The notes: a model not told the origin generated them from the letters alone. A stretch of DNA of 64,000 nucleotides from Laburnicola sp. R22_1 (GCA_014281115.1 JACONQ010000003.1:1178001-1242000); one strand, 5' to 3'. Numbered from the stretch's first letter, positions 21,609 to 32,911 are shown. Program-made: numbers and translations.

Positions 21609-22362
21609 AGCGGTATAGCATTCATGTAGATCACATATAGGGCCCAGTAATACGTAATAATAGAATAGACATAGACATTGCTTCAGAGCGACACCAAAAC
21701 ATTCACACGCTTGTCAATTCATAATTCTAAATGCGATTCCTGACCTTCATGAGCCTGGTGCGTCTCGCCCTATCCGTACAGTAGAATTATGATTAACTTT
21801 GTCAAGTCAACTGGTACTCCCCAGTGGAAAAGGCGTTGGACGGATTTGTGGCAATAAAAGTAAGATTATCCCCGAAGGATTAGATCTGCACGTTAGTGAA
21901 TTGATTTATACCTTCTAATTGGCCGCGTAAGCGATTTCCAGTATTCCTTCGATTCCGAGCAGGCCGACCTGGAACCTCGCCGACCTCGCCGACCGGACCG
22001 AGCCACCCCAATTCTCACGCCATAGCCTCGGCTGCACCACTGAATCATGCCAGTGAACTGGACCATCGCCCCTGTGCTTTCGGACTCCGATAGCAGCGGT
22101 TGATGAATTGGTGACTTGTCACACTGCACTCCCACACACTGTGGGTCCAATTAATCTTCGGTACACGATCAGCTCCTGGACTGGTAGCTGCGCTGCTCGG
22201 GACCATGAATGCGCAGCTCCCCATAGCGCCAGTGCAGTGCTGCGCATTCTCACATCAATCACTGCCAAGTACCCGCAACAAAAGTTGTTTCGTGCTGTGA
22301 TTCTGGCTGTCTTATTCTCATCACATAGCCTTCAAGGTGTTCTACGTTGAGACCATCTGGCC
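21609..22362. promoter_or_regulatory. MFS transporter promoter with exact AflR-type site
   Basis: This 754-base spacer holds the 3' flank of the oxidase gene and the MFS promoter. TCGGACTCCGA at 22080-22090 fits TCG-S-W-N-N-S-CGR, the published AflR consensus as I know it, and lies 273 bases before the ATG. No other gene is seen. Confidence 0.5.
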
Positions 22363-24448
22363 ATGGCGACAACACCTCGCAAAGTCTCTCACGACGCCAC
22401 CGATGCGGACTCGTCGGCTCTTTCTTCGACGTCGTCTACTGCGCCTAAAGACGGAGTACACAATACGACCATCTCTGTAGGATCTGACGACGATGAGGCG
22501 TCACGGCCCTCGTACCCGCAGGGGTGGAGGTTGTGGATTATCTATGTTGCAACATTATTCACCATGTTTCTTGTGAGTACATTTGGAGTAACTACTTTTC
22601 AAGCGCTGACGAAGTATAGGTACCGCTAGATATGGTATGACGATGATCTCTTGCATTTACAGCTCGAAATATTGACGTGTGTAGACCATCGTTGCGACCG
22701 CCATACCTAAGATCACCGAGAGTTTCCACAGTTTAGACGAGGTTGGCTGGTACGGTTCAGCGTTCTTCTTGACCTTGGCCGTGTTCCAGGCGCCATGGGG
22801 AAAAGTTTACAAATATTATCCCCTACAATGGGCGTATGCAGCCTCAGTTTTCATCTTCGAGTTAGGCAGCTTGATCTGCGGTATGATTCAGTTCGTGGCA
22901 TTGCCATGTCTCGAAATTTATTGACAGTTGATTAGGAGTTTCAAGGAACAGCACCATGCTGATCGCGGGCCGTGTTATTACCGGTTGCGGTGGTGCAGGC
23001 ATCACCATCGGTACCTACGTTATCATCGCGCATCTAGTTGAGCCCGCCAAAGCCCCCGGATTTCTCGGTGGCATAGGAGCTGCTTTCAGCATTGCAAGCG
23101 TAGCTGGTCCCCTTGTTGGAGGTGCTCTTACGGATAAAGCTTCTTGGAGGTGGTGGTATGTACCAAATCACGTATTGCTTGTCTCGATGCTCTTTGCTGA
23201 ACCTTAGAAAGTTTCTACATCAACCTACCGATTGGCGGTGCTGCGTCTTTGATATTCTTCCTACTCTTCCCGCGGCCGAAGAACGCCCTTCCTCAGGCCA
23301 CACTCAAGCAGAAACTCATAGAACTGGATATTGTGGGGACGTCGCTCGCAGTAGGAGCTATCATATGTTACTTCCTCGCTATGCAATGGGGTGGTGTAAC
23401 GAAGGCTTGGAACGACGGTAGTGTTATTGGAGTACTCATCGGCTGGATTCTTCTCTCTATCGCTTTTGGCGGGGTACAATGGTACTTGGATGAACGGGCT
23501 TCCATCATTCCTCGAATCCTGAAGCAGCGTCATGTTCTCGGTGGTGCTGCGTTCATGTTCCTGTAAGTGCCTTTCACTGAGCCGATTCAGACACATGCTC
23601 ACTATGTGATTTAGACTCAGCTGCGCCAACTTCTCGATGATCTACAACCTTCCTCTTTACTTCCAATCTGTCAAGGGCGCTTCTCCCACTAAGAGTGGCG
23701 TCTTGGTACTCCCGCTTATCACATCTGCATGTAAGTACCGCACGAAATGATCACAATGAGAGCGTATATTAATACCTGGTTTACAGCCGTGTTCGTCGTT
23801 GCCAGCGGTATACTTTTCATGAAGTTCCCCTTCTACCAACTCTACCTTTTTGTCGGCGCCAGCTTCACTGCTATCGGTGCTGGCCTACTCTACACACTCA
23901 AATTGGATTCCTACTCGGGCGAGTACCTTGGCTACCAATTCGTCGTCGGAATCGGCAACGGAGTGTGCCAGCAGATTCCTCTCACGGTTGTGCAGGCCTT
24001 CTCAAAGCCGGAGGATCTAGCGACTTCCATGTCAACCGTTCTATGTGAGGTTTTTTTTCAGTTAGACTATAAGATACAACAAACTAATGGTGTTTTTCTA
24101 GTCTTCCAGTTACTCTCAGGCGCTATGTCCGTCGCAGCAGCACAATCCGTCTTCATTAACCGGCTACTCTCTACAGCCGCAGCGCATCTGCCTGACCTTG
24201 ACCGCGCGACTATCATTGCCACCGGAGCCACGGATCTTCAGCGCGTCTTCACGAGTGAACAACTGCAGGCGGTGCGCGCAAGCTATTTGGATGGATTGCA
24301 CGGGGCCTGGGCCATGGCCATTGCGTTTTCACTGGCGGCGTTATTGACGGGGTTGACATTGGGGTTCAAGTCGATCAAGAAGCCAGAAGATAAGCCTGGA
24401 AAGGATGCTGAAGAGCAAGATGCAGACACGGTTAAAGATGAAAAGTAG
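22363..24448 (+). CDS. MFS drug-efflux-type transporter (DHA14-like)
   Basis: A plasma-membrane exporter of 570 residues assembled from eight exons: 22363-22572, 22620-22634, 22685-22880, 22936-23155, 23212-23562, 23615-23730, 23787-24044 and 24102-24448. Exon 2 is a 15-base micro-exon coding for five residues (VPLDM), bridging TM1 and the [10 protein letters not shown] motif typical of this family. Other marks: [47 protein letters not shown] (seen across the splice) and a polar acidic tail. The helix pattern fits 14 TM segments. Neighbours suggest it exports, or gives self-protection from, the NRPS product. All seven introns are 47-57 bases with consensus ends. It converges on the methyltransferase. 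Confidence 0.9.
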
Positions 24449-24788
24449 ACCATAGAATTCGCGATTTGTAATGACAGCAATAAGGCCTCTCCGAAGACTT
24501 CGATATTGCAACGTTCTGTTATGAAAGCAGAATTGACTTATGCTGACCATTTATTTGGACTTGTAGGTAATAGACTTGCCTTCGCTGAAAACTGAGTAAC
24601 GCCATTCACGAGGTCGAGAAATCAACAACAATAAGGCTCTTGGACCCTTTCTTTATCCATACTTTGGTCTCGGATTGAAAAGTCTTCTACTATCTCATGT
24701 TCAATGCAAGCCTATATCTTGCCATGTTTTATTCATTACATTAAAATACTGATACACCTCACAAACTGAATACCATTCAATAGAGTCC
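24449..24788. other. Convergent 3' spacer
   Basis: An AT-rich spacer between the MFS and methyltransferase stops; nothing else is visible. Confidence 0.5.
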
Positions 24789-25745
24789 CTACTCTGGTTT
24801 GCGTGCCCAGACAACAGTGAAGGGAAACACGGCGCCCTTTTGACTGAGCTCTGTCATCAGGTCTGCCTTCAGGGTATCATATCTCTCCATAGGCAAAGGC
24901 TGTTCCTTAGGCGGAAAAGCTATCACAAGGTCAGCATATACAGGGCACGTGCATCGAACTGTGACTTACTCTTTGCAAAGGCTGCTAGACCTTCGATGGC
25001 CATGGCACAGCTTACAACACCATTCCTTGCCAATTGTTCATTTGGATTGGTCTTTCCCATCTTCAGGGAAATGACCTGCTCATGCACATCACTGAAGCCC
25101 TCAGCTTCTAGATGACGGCGCAGCGTGCCTCCAATCTCCCATGCCGCACCGACATGGCCTGCGACTGCTTTCATCACCTTGAGCATATCGCAGTACACCG
25201 GCGTAGACTCAGGGTTGACGATGTCTTCAGGGAAGACCATGGTAGCCTCGATGAGCTGCACCCACCCTCCAGGCTTCACTAGCTCACAGAGGCCATGGAC
25301 TACAGGCTGCGGATTAGGACCAGCACCTAGGAGGGCCAGACGCTGGTGCACAAGGTCAAAAGTGCCTTTTAGCTCTTCTGGCCAAGGCTTGCTAATGTCC
25401 TGAAGCTGAAAGGTAACATTGGAAGGCGGCGACGCCGGGAAGGGGTTCGGGTTCAGATCGGTGCCGACGAAGGTGTGCGATGCAGCATTTGGCAGATCAG
25501 AACGAAGGTCTAGAATCCAGGTGCCTAGAACACGCGATTAGGAGGTGGTGTTCACAGGAAGATTGCAAGTCGTACAGACCATCTGCGGTGGCACTGTCCA
25601 GGATTTTGGCCGGCTTACTGAAATCCACTGGCGCCAGCACGAGCTTGCCGCCTGCCGCATCTTTCGCAATGTAATGATTGCTGGCCAGGCGCTTCCTCTC
25701 TACCTCGCTCTCCATCCAGTAGACGCTTTCTTTTTCGGAAACCAT
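24789..25745 (-). CDS. Class I SAM-dependent methyltransferase (cluster tailoring)
   Basis: A soluble 283-residue methyltransferase in three exons: 25745-25580, 25524-24970 and 24919-24789. Introns are 55 bases (with a less common GTCTGT donor) and 50 bases. The SAM-binding fold shows motif I spanning the first splice (KILDSATADGTWILDL), an acidic loop (VGTDLNPNPFP), FDLVHQRLALLG at motif III/IV and LVKPGGWVQLIEA at motif V. It is of the kind that O- or N-methylates small molecules in fungal NRPS/PKS clusters; the acceptor atom cannot be read from sequence. It is transcribed in the same direction as the monooxygenase upstream (26113-27404). Confidence 0.87.
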
Positions 25746-26112
25746 AATGGGACTTTTGTGGGTTTGTCTACCTAGCAAGGCTGAGGCCAGAGGGAAAACC
25801 TAGGCATCAGCGAAACAATTGACAGTGTCAACAGCTCCTGGTATCGGGATTCCCTTTTAAGCGGATTATTTAGCAGCAAATGCCCGTGCATCGGGGTCTA
25901 CAACCATACTATATTGCTGTGTGAATGCGAGGGGGCCAAAAGCCCACCGAGTGACCTGAGCCTTGCGTGCCAGACTGGTTGCAGTTAGCGTCGGCGCCCT
26001 GTGGCGGGGCGGAATTTCAACGGGCCGGCATGTTAACCTCATTGGGGACACAACCTCTCCGACCTCGATTTCCGCTTTCTATTCTACTATCAGGATCGGA
26101 AATGTACAACTC
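25746..26112. promoter_or_regulatory. Methyltransferase promoter region
   Basis: A 367-base spacer between the monooxygenase stop and the methyltransferase start, both on the minus strand. GC-rich triplets are present, but I found no perfect CGG-N3-CCG copy here. Confidence 0.4.
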
Positions 26113-27404
26113 CTAGCCCTTTTTTTCACGCTGCGCAGCGAAGTGCTCCACCATAGCAATGCCCCCGCGCTTATGGAAGAATAGATCCAGGTACATGGCC
26201 GTAGCCTCGGCGTTCTGCTTGGCTCGTTTCCACATCTCCACTTCGAAACCACGTAGGTTAGCACTGGATCCTCCCCGAGCCGCGTCGCATATGGCGTGGG
26301 CAAGATCCAATGCGTCGTGCATGGCGACGTTGACACCGACACCGGCGAACGGTGTCATCAAATGCGCTGCATCTCCAATGAGCGTGATCCTACGGCACGT
26401 TAGTCGGCTGCCATAGCAAGTCGTGTCGACAAACGTCCTACCTTGAATTGTGTGGCCATTCGAAACCAACGGGCAGCATGTAGAGTTGCCGTCCCACTGT
26501 GTCCGGGTCGCTGTCCAATACCAAAGACTTCTGCAACGCGGAATACTCCGGATAAAGTGCGTTTATTACTTCCTGACGGGCAGCGGGTTGTTCGAAATCG
26601 ATACCACAACTGGAGAACCAATCCTCCGGAAGTCTCGCGAACGCGTAGAGCTGAACTGCGCCGTCGGCATTCCGCTGGCACATGAGACCCTTGTTTGATC
26701 CCAGGTTCAGGCACATGCCATCCCCCACGTGGCTTGAGAGCTCCGGGTGCCGTTGGTCCACGTCCGTGATGCGACAGTCCAGGCCCCCAATGCCGGAATA
26801 GAACGGCTTAACCTCAGTGAGGCTGGGCCGAACCTTAGACCACGCACCGTCAGCGCCGACTACCAGATCAAACCCGGTCTCGGTACGGTCGGCGAGGATC
26901 AGGCTAAGTTTGGAATCTGATCCTTCCTCGATTCGGATTAGTTTAGAATCCCAGTGTACTGTGTCCGGGGTGAGAGAGTCTAGAAGGAGATCCCGCAATT
27001 GCCTCCGGTCAATCTCAGGTCGGTTGGCAAATTCTTCAACAGGGCGTCCGGGATCGCCTCTGCTCTCATCCATGAGTACCGTTCCATCTGGCGAGAAAAT
27101 CCGTAGTGTTTCGCCGTCTGGTCTGGCGAGCTTCTGGAACTCGGTAAGCAGTCCCGCCTCTTTCAACGCACGTTGTCCAGAGTCGGGTTGGAGGTCTAAA
27201 CATCCACCGCGGTTCTTCACATGTCGATCAACCTCACTCTCGAAGACTCTGCAATTGATTGCTGTTCCGTTGGTTTGCAGGAGTTTTGCCAAAGTAAGAC
27301 CAGCAGGTCCACCTGCGTGGATTTCAGTATACAGCGCTTGCGGAGGCTTGCGGACGTAATGTGCGGAACTCACCTCCAATAATCGCGACGTTGTATGTTG
27401 CCAT
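26113..27404 (-). CDS. FAD-dependent monooxygenase (TetX/salicylate-hydroxylase-like)
   Basis: A group A flavin monooxygenase of 392 residues in three exons: 27404-27374, 27312-26442 and 26389-26113. The first intron (61 bases) splits the FAD fingerprint: VAIIGG joins GPAGLTLAKLL. Other marks: a short NRGGCLDLQP segment as in TetX-like enzymes, the DLVVGADGAWSKVR (DG) motif, and the second FAD contact LIGDAAHLMTPFAGVGVN. No membrane segment or signal peptide is seen. It likely hydroxylates an aromatic (for example indole or anthranilate-like) or amine group of the cluster product; this is inferred only from family and place. It shares a 307-base promoter with the NRPS. Confidence 0.9.
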
Positions 27405-27711
27405 CAGGTTGAGTTGCGGATGCCGGATGCCAACCGCACGTGTAGAAAACAAGAAATACTGCAGTGTCGACAGGCTTTGTGGGTCTCGGACTCCAAATCG
27501 AGACATAACTAGCACTCATTTCCGTTGCACCCTCGGACACCGAGATGAAAGCGCCGTGGTGCTTTGAACCTGTACAGCCTCAATATTCCATGGGAGTAGG
27601 ACCACTCAGATGTCCGAAACGTGAAGTTACGTCCCAGCTAACTTCTGTTGCTCCTCTGGCAGTTGGTAGATCTTGTACTGATGCCAGTCATTACACCACT
27701 AAACCAGAGTC
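27405..27711. promoter_or_regulatory. Bidirectional NRPS/monooxygenase promoter with AflR-type site
   Basis: At 27532-27544 a perfect inverted repeat CTCGG-ACA-CCGAG contains TCGGACACCGA, fitting the AflR consensus. It lies 169 bases from the NRPS ATG and 129 bases from the monooxygenase ATG. A second element, TCTCG-N10-CGAGA at 27484-27503, includes a half-site TCGGACTCC. Co-activation of both genes by the nearby AflR-like factor is the simplest reading. Confidence 0.55.
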
Positions 27712-30700
27712 ATGGATCTCAATATCAACACCAATTTCTCGCTTATCATACAAGCCATTTCCACTGTGTTGGGTGTGTCTACACAAGCTGTACAACATGC
27801 GACCACCTTTGTGGAATTAGGGGGAGACTCGCTGTCAGCAATCCTCGTCTCCGCAGAATGTCAAAAACGAGGGGTGGCAGTAGCTACAGGAGTCTTCTTA
27901 CGAGCACCAACACTGGACGAAGCTATAACCCACGCCGTTCTATCTGCCAAAGCTCTACCAATTTCGCCTGTTTCACCATCGTCGAGCACCTTTCCAGACC
28001 GATATGAAGACTCAACACCACCCGATGTGGCAAACATCTTGGAGACGGCGGAGGCATACGAAGGATTGGGAATAACAGCGAAAGATGTACTCGACAAAAT
28101 TGATTCTACCAAGTTCACAGAATCCCAGCTTTTGCTCCTCCGAGGAAGCTTAAATGATTCCAAGCTCAACATAGTCACACTGCACGAAACTTACACAGAA
28201 TGGGACATGGAGACTGTGTGCAAAGCTTGGACGAACATCATTCTTGCGGAGCCCATATTCGCGGATCTGATTCAAGACGTGGAAGCATTGCCGCAACAGT
28301 TCCTACTTTGGCAAACCAGCCAGACCGAATCAGAAGACGCTTTTGAGAGGGAGGTATCAGCTGCGCTGAGGGCGGGTGGCGCAATATCGAGGATTGCGGC
28401 TATACAATCACAAGATAACGATAATAAGATTACAGTGGTTTGGAGAATACACCACGCCTTCATCGATGGATTTTCTGCTCGAATTTTGAGGGACAAGGTC
28501 GTTCGCTCATTACGCGGAGAGCATGTAGGACCAGGCCCGTCATTCAGAGCCACCGTAAATTTGCTACAAACCCTCCAAGCCGAGAGGAGAGAGTCCACGA
28601 GATACTTCTGGGCCAGTAAACGTGAGCAACATCCCTCCGCCAAAAGCGGGCTGCGGCTTGCTCCACAACGAACGATCAAGAAGCAAGCGATCGCCCAGGC
28701 TCGTATTGCCATTCAATTTCCCCACGAGCAGCTGGCTGCCGCTACTGCGAGCACAGGATACACACCAGCAGTATACATCGGTGCCGCATGGGCACTGACA
28801 CTCAGCAAATTCCTGGATACTGAGGAAGTCTCTTTTGGGTTGGTGTTTTCAGGGCGTGATTTGCCTATTCCAGGAGCATTCGAAGCGATTGGACCGCTCA
28901 TAAATATACTGCCGCTATTTGCAAGCACCAAGGACTACGAAGACTCCGGGTATAATCTATTACGATGCATTCATGACGGGATTTTTGAATTAAACAATGT
29001 CCAACATTCTGAGACCGAAGACGGGTTCGACCGAAATTTCGATTCAGTAATGGCCACACAGTTTGAATGCGACCACGACGATGCTCAACGCGCGGATATG
29101 CAATCAGGAGTGCCGCTCAACATCATAATAGAGCAAAAGAGTCGAGTCCAGTTGCTGGTTTCAACTGCTCAATATACGAAAGAGGATGCAGAGAACATTG
29201 GGTCTGTCTTTCGACACAGCATGGACAGCCTCTTACAGGACGACTTGAAGTTGCTTGACTCGCTGCCTTTCCCTATGGACCAAACGATCCGCCAATGGAG
29301 TAACTGCAACTCGCGAGAGACATTGGACGAATCCAAAGGAGATGATCTAGTTACTCTCTTCGAGAACGCAGTAGCAAGGCGACCCAACGATCCGGCCATT
29401 ATTCAGGGAGATGGCTCAATGTCGTACGATGCTTTAGATCGAGCTGCGAGCGCTATCGCTTGCAGTTTGAAGGACATCAAAAACAACGAAACCGTATGTG
29501 TCTTTGCAGATCGATCTGTAAATTGGGTCATTGCTATCTTTGGCATCCTGAAAGCAGGCGGCGTGTATGCGCCACTGGACCCCTCAGCACCCGTCACAGT
29601 ACGTCAAGCAAATTTCGAACGAAGTGGCGCGCGCACGGTGCTCGTCCCAGCAAGCGCATCTCGAAGCGTTGTATTAGAGCACCAGGGTTCAACATCTTAT
29701 CAATGCTTGGTCGTGGAAGAAGTGGTTGCCGACAATTACAGGTCTGCGTCTACCGAATACCCCAGAAGACGAATTGCGCGTCCTGATGACCTTGCTTATA
29801 TTTGCTTTACATCTGGCTCAACTGGACGACCTAAAGCCGTGCAGTGTACACACAAAGGTCTGGTGGCATTCCAAAAGGACCAAGAGGTTCGTTTAGCTGC
29901 CAGCCCAGGTGTTGTCGTGGCTCAAATCATGTCGCCTGTCTTCGATGGTAGTATTCACGAAATTTTCTCCGCTTTGACTTACGGTGCTGCACTGCGTCTC
30001 GCATCGCCGGATCAGGAGGAGCCTTTTACTCATCTAGAATTGAGCGACTCCGCGATTCTAACTCCTTCAATCGCAAAAGCGATATCGCCTGATCAATATT
30101 ATCGACTACAGAACGTCTACCTCGTTGGCGAGGCTGTCCCGCAAAATGTCTGCAATAGCTGGGCGCGAAATCGCCAGCTATACAACATGTATGGCCCAAC
30201 AGAGGCTACGTGCGGTGCCACAATCCAACGTCTGCTGCCAGACCAACCAGTTACCCTTGGTCGGCCGAACCCGTCAATTCGATTCTATATACTCGACCGT
30301 AACCATCGTCTGCTTCCTCCAGGTGCCGTCGGTGAGGTGTACCTAGCAGGTATCCAAGTGTCACTCGGTTACATCGGCCTTCCGGACCAGAACCAAGAAC
30401 GGTTTCTTGATGACTCCGTCATGCCGAACGCCAACCAGAAGATGTACAAGACTGGCGATTTTGGCTACTGGGATAGCGCAACTGGAAATATTGGTCTTTT
30501 GGGGCGCAAGGACCGGCAGATCAAGCTACGTGGCTTCAGACTGGACTTGGATGACCTGGAGGTCAGGATTGTAAGAGCCATCCCCGGATGCGAGTCTGCT
30601 GCCATATTCCGTCGGGACGATTACCTAGTAGCAGCCTATCAAGCCCTTTCAATCAGTGCGACAGACGCAAAGGCCCTGATCCGGACTGCATTGCCTCCGT

Positions 30701-32532
30701 ACGCCATGCCTCGATCCGTCCTATCAGTCGACGAATTCCCTTTGACCGCGGCAGGTAAACTAGATTACAAAGCTCTGGAGACCATGAGTTCGGAAATTGC
30801 CAATGCGCTCGACCCCCAGGCGAACGTCGCCAATGTTGACTTGGTTGCAGATGTTGCCATCGACTCACTTCGGCCTCAAAAGCCCATGAGGGCAACCGAA
30901 GAGATGCTTGTCGATACAATGCGTGGTATGCTGAAGCTCGATAACGACATAATTATTGACCAAGATTCGGATTTTATGATGCTCGGCGGACATTCTATCT
31001 TGCAGCTGCAATTGGCAAACCGCCTCTCGTCCTATTTTGGTCATCGGTTTACGGTACGAATTATCATAGAGAACCCGACTGTAGCAGAGCTAGCAGCTGC
31101 CATCGATGCAGAGCTTGCGGCCAAGGACAACATGGATCAACCTCCTGTCGAAGACGGCGTCGTAGCCCTCGGGGAAAGTGGAGTATCGTCTATCGAGGCC
31201 GACTGGTTCTGGAAGTACAAAACGAACCTCGGGTCGTCTTGCTTCAATGTATCTCATATTTCTGAGCTGGATGCGACTTTCGATCAGCATGCTGCACTAG
31301 TGTCAGCCTGGAACACTGTGCTCGCACGACATTCGATTCTTCGCTGCAGATTTCGAGAGTCTGCTCAGGGTGTAGACCGATTTTATGCAGCAGAAGCCCC
31401 AGTAGCTTCCTTCTTAGAATCCTTCGATGTGAAGGAAGCTATCAACCAGGAGTTCCAGCTCGAGGAAGAAGATCCGATAAGAGTGCTGGTTTCCAAACGC
31501 CACATGCTGGTGTGCATCAGCCATATTATTTGCGACTATACTACGCTGAACCGCCTCTTCGAAGAGTTCACTGCCGAGTTCTTTAACACGGGGGTTTCGA
31601 CTACCGAGCGAAGGTACCAAGATACGACCCGGGACGTCAGAGCACCCCAAGCCACGGCCGATTTCTGGACGACCTATCTCTCCGGCATGGATCTGTCGAG
31701 CAAATCATGCATGAAGCAACCTCGTACGTCATACGCAGGCGAGTCGGTGCTCTTCAAGCTCTCGAACAGCACCATGTCGAACGTGTCAGCTCTCTCTCGC
31801 TCCAAGGGTCTCACTCTACACCAGATCGCTCTAGGCATCGTCTCCCTCGTCTTGCAAGCAGACAACTCGTCCAAGCAAGACTTGCTACTTGGCAGCCCTT
31901 ACCTCGGCCGACAGGAAGAGGACATGCGCACAGTCGGGCTCTTCCTCCAGCCACTCCCCATTCGAATCTCGCGGCCAAACCATGAGCCTCCCCTCGGGAC
32001 GCCCATGGCCACATTCTTGAAATCGGTGCAAAAGTCAGCGCAGTTGGCTCTCGCGCATGGCGTAACCTGGCATGCACTACTGGATGCCCTGGCGTCGTCG
32101 AATGACGAGGTACTCCGCACCGCGGTAGCGACGCCGCTGCCCAACCACGCACTCTTCAACGCCATGGTCACGTTCCACGAGCTCGGGCAAGCGCCCGCGA
32201 GCTCCATGGCTGGAATCGAGCCTCTGATCTCGTGGGCTCAGGGCTCCAAGTTTGCTATTATGTTTGAGTTTTCGTCGCTGAGTGCCTCCGAGGCGACGCT
32301 TCGCATTGAATTCGACTCGGCGTTGTTTCCAGCTGAGGAGGTGCGGCGGTTCGCGGCGCGTGTTGATGCGGCGTTTGGTTTGGTTGGCGAGAACGTGAGT
32401 GTGGGGGAGGTGGAGCGGAAGATGCTGGGGGTTGAGGGGTGTGTACTTGAGGAGGTGGAGTTTGGCACGAAGATGAGTGCTTTGTCGCGGCGGACGAGTG
32501 GTGCAGGTGGGTTGGATGGATTTGCTCCGTGA
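27712..32532 (+). CDS. Non-ribosomal peptide synthetase, T-C-A-T-C(terminal)
   Basis: An intronless gene for a 1606-residue NRPS. Domains in order: carrier T1 (about 1-80; FVELGGDSL, attachment Ser near 40), condensation C (about 110-530; HHAFIDG at 247-253, complete), adenylation A (about 545-1040; FTSGSTGRPKA at 699-709, FDGSIHE, NMYGPTEA at 825-832, YKTGDFG, GRKDRQIKLRG, and the Lys of AAGK at 1016), carrier T2 (LGGHS, Ser1095), and a final condensation-like domain (about 1150-1590) whose motif is SHIICDY (1270-1276). The SHxxxD form is typical of terminal cyclising/release domains in fungal NRPSs. My hand alignment of the pocket code gives D-G-H-L-Y-V-M-C-G-K, with low trust and no substrate match. 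The first carrier has no A domain of its own. Confidence 0.93.
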   Translation: MDLNINTNFSLIIQAISTVLGVSTQAVQHATTFVELGGDSLSAILVSAECQKRGVAVATGVFLRAPTLDEAITHAVLSAKALPISPVSPSSSTFPDRYEDSTPPDVANILETAEAYEGLGITAKDVLDKIDSTKFTESQLLLLRGSLNDSKLNIVTLHETYTEWDMETVCKAWTNIILAEPIFADLIQDVEALPQQFLLWQTSQTESEDAFEREVSAALRAGGAISRIAAIQSQDNDNKITVVWRIHHAFIDGFSARILRDKVVRSLRGEHVGPGPSFRATVNLLQTLQAERRESTRYFWASKREQHPSAKSGLRLAPQRTIKKQAIAQARIAIQFPHEQLAAATASTGYTPAVYIGAAWALTLSKFLDTEEVSFGLVFSGRDLPIPGAFEAIGPLINILPLFASTKDYEDSGYNLLRCIHDGIFELNNVQHSETEDGFDRNFDSVMATQFECDHDDAQRADMQSGVPLNIIIEQKSRVQLLVSTAQYTKEDAENIGSVFRHSMDSLLQDDLKLLDSLPFPMDQTIRQWSNCNSRETLDESKGDDLVTLFENAVARRPNDPAIIQGDGSMSYDALDRAASAIACSLKDIKNNETVCVFADRSVNWVIAIFGILKAGGVYAPLDPSAPVTVRQANFERSGARTVLVPASASRSVVLEHQGSTSYQCLVVEEVVADNYRSASTEYPRRRIARPDDLAYICFTSGSTGRPKAVQCTHKGLVAFQKDQEVRLAASPGVVVAQIMSPVFDGSIHEIFSALTYGAALRLASPDQEEPFTHLELSDSAILTPSIAKAISPDQYYRLQNVYLVGEAVPQNVCNSWARNRQLYNMYGPTEATCGATIQRLLPDQPVTLGRPNPSIRFYILDRNHRLLPPGAVGEVYLAGIQVSLGYIGLPDQNQERFLDDSVMPNANQKMYKTGDFGYWDSATGNIGLLGRKDRQIKLRGFRLDLDDLEVRIVRAIPGCESAAIFRRDDYLVAAYQALSISATDAKALIRTALPPYAMPRSVLSVDEFPLTAAGKLDYKALETMSSEIANALDPQANVANVDLVADVAIDSLRPQKPMRATEEMLVDTMRGMLKLDNDIIIDQDSDFMMLGGHSILQLQLANRLSSYFGHRFTVRIIIENPTVAELAAAIDAELAAKDNMDQPPVEDGVVALGESGVSSIEADWFWKYKTNLGSSCFNVSHISELDATFDQHAALVSAWNTVLARHSILRCRFRESAQGVDRFYAAEAPVASFLESFDVKEAINQEFQLEEEDPIRVLVSKRHMLVCISHIICDYTTLNRLFEEFTAEFFNTGVSTTERRYQDTTRDVRAPQATADFWTTYLSGMDLSSKSCMKQPRTSYAGESVLFKLSNSTMSNVSALSRSKGLTLHQIALGIVSLVLQADNSSKQDLLLGSPYLGRQEEDMRTVGLFLQPLPIRISRPNHEPPLGTPMATFLKSVQKSAQLALAHGVTWHALLDALASSNDEVLRTAVATPLPNHALFNAMVTFHELGQAPASSMAGIEPLISWAQGSKFAIMFEFSSLSASEATLRIEFDSALFPAEEVRRFAARVDAAFGLVGENVSVGEVERKMLGVEGCVLEEVEFGTKMSALSRRTSGAGGLDGFAP

Positions 32533-32911
32533 TTGATCTACGTTCTGGGGTTCTTCCTGGTCGTCCTTGTTGTGCTATTTTGCGACGAGTTGGTGGTGCT
32601 TCGGCGTTTTTGTTATCTTTTGGTTGTTACTAAATCTCATCCGTCGTTTCGTAGTTCAGCATGTAGCGCAGCGCATAGATGGATATTGTGCGATTGAGTT
32701 GTTTATTTTCTCTTTCTTTCTGTCCCACGGTTGAAAAACAAGCAAGCTTGCTCGGCATCTAGAGTCGTTGCCGAGGCAATACAGTATCTCAACTAGGCTT
32801 TGGTCTCTGCTGCATACTATACTATACCATATTCACAGCAATGGAAACAACACTGTCTGTCAATGCCCCCCGACAAGCCTGTTAGCATACATACTCGTGT
32901 CTAACAAAACC
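32533..32911. other. Convergent 3' spacer after NRPS
   Basis: This spacer separates the NRPS stop from the DUF2985 stop. It is T-rich on the plus strand just after the NRPS, consistent with 3' UTRs. No gene is seen. Confidence 0.5.

Noticed and set aside
26817..27359. 180-codon open frame antisense to the FAD monooxygenase
   Set aside because: Shadow of the coding strand of a clear enzyme; Arg/Ser-rich, no motifs.
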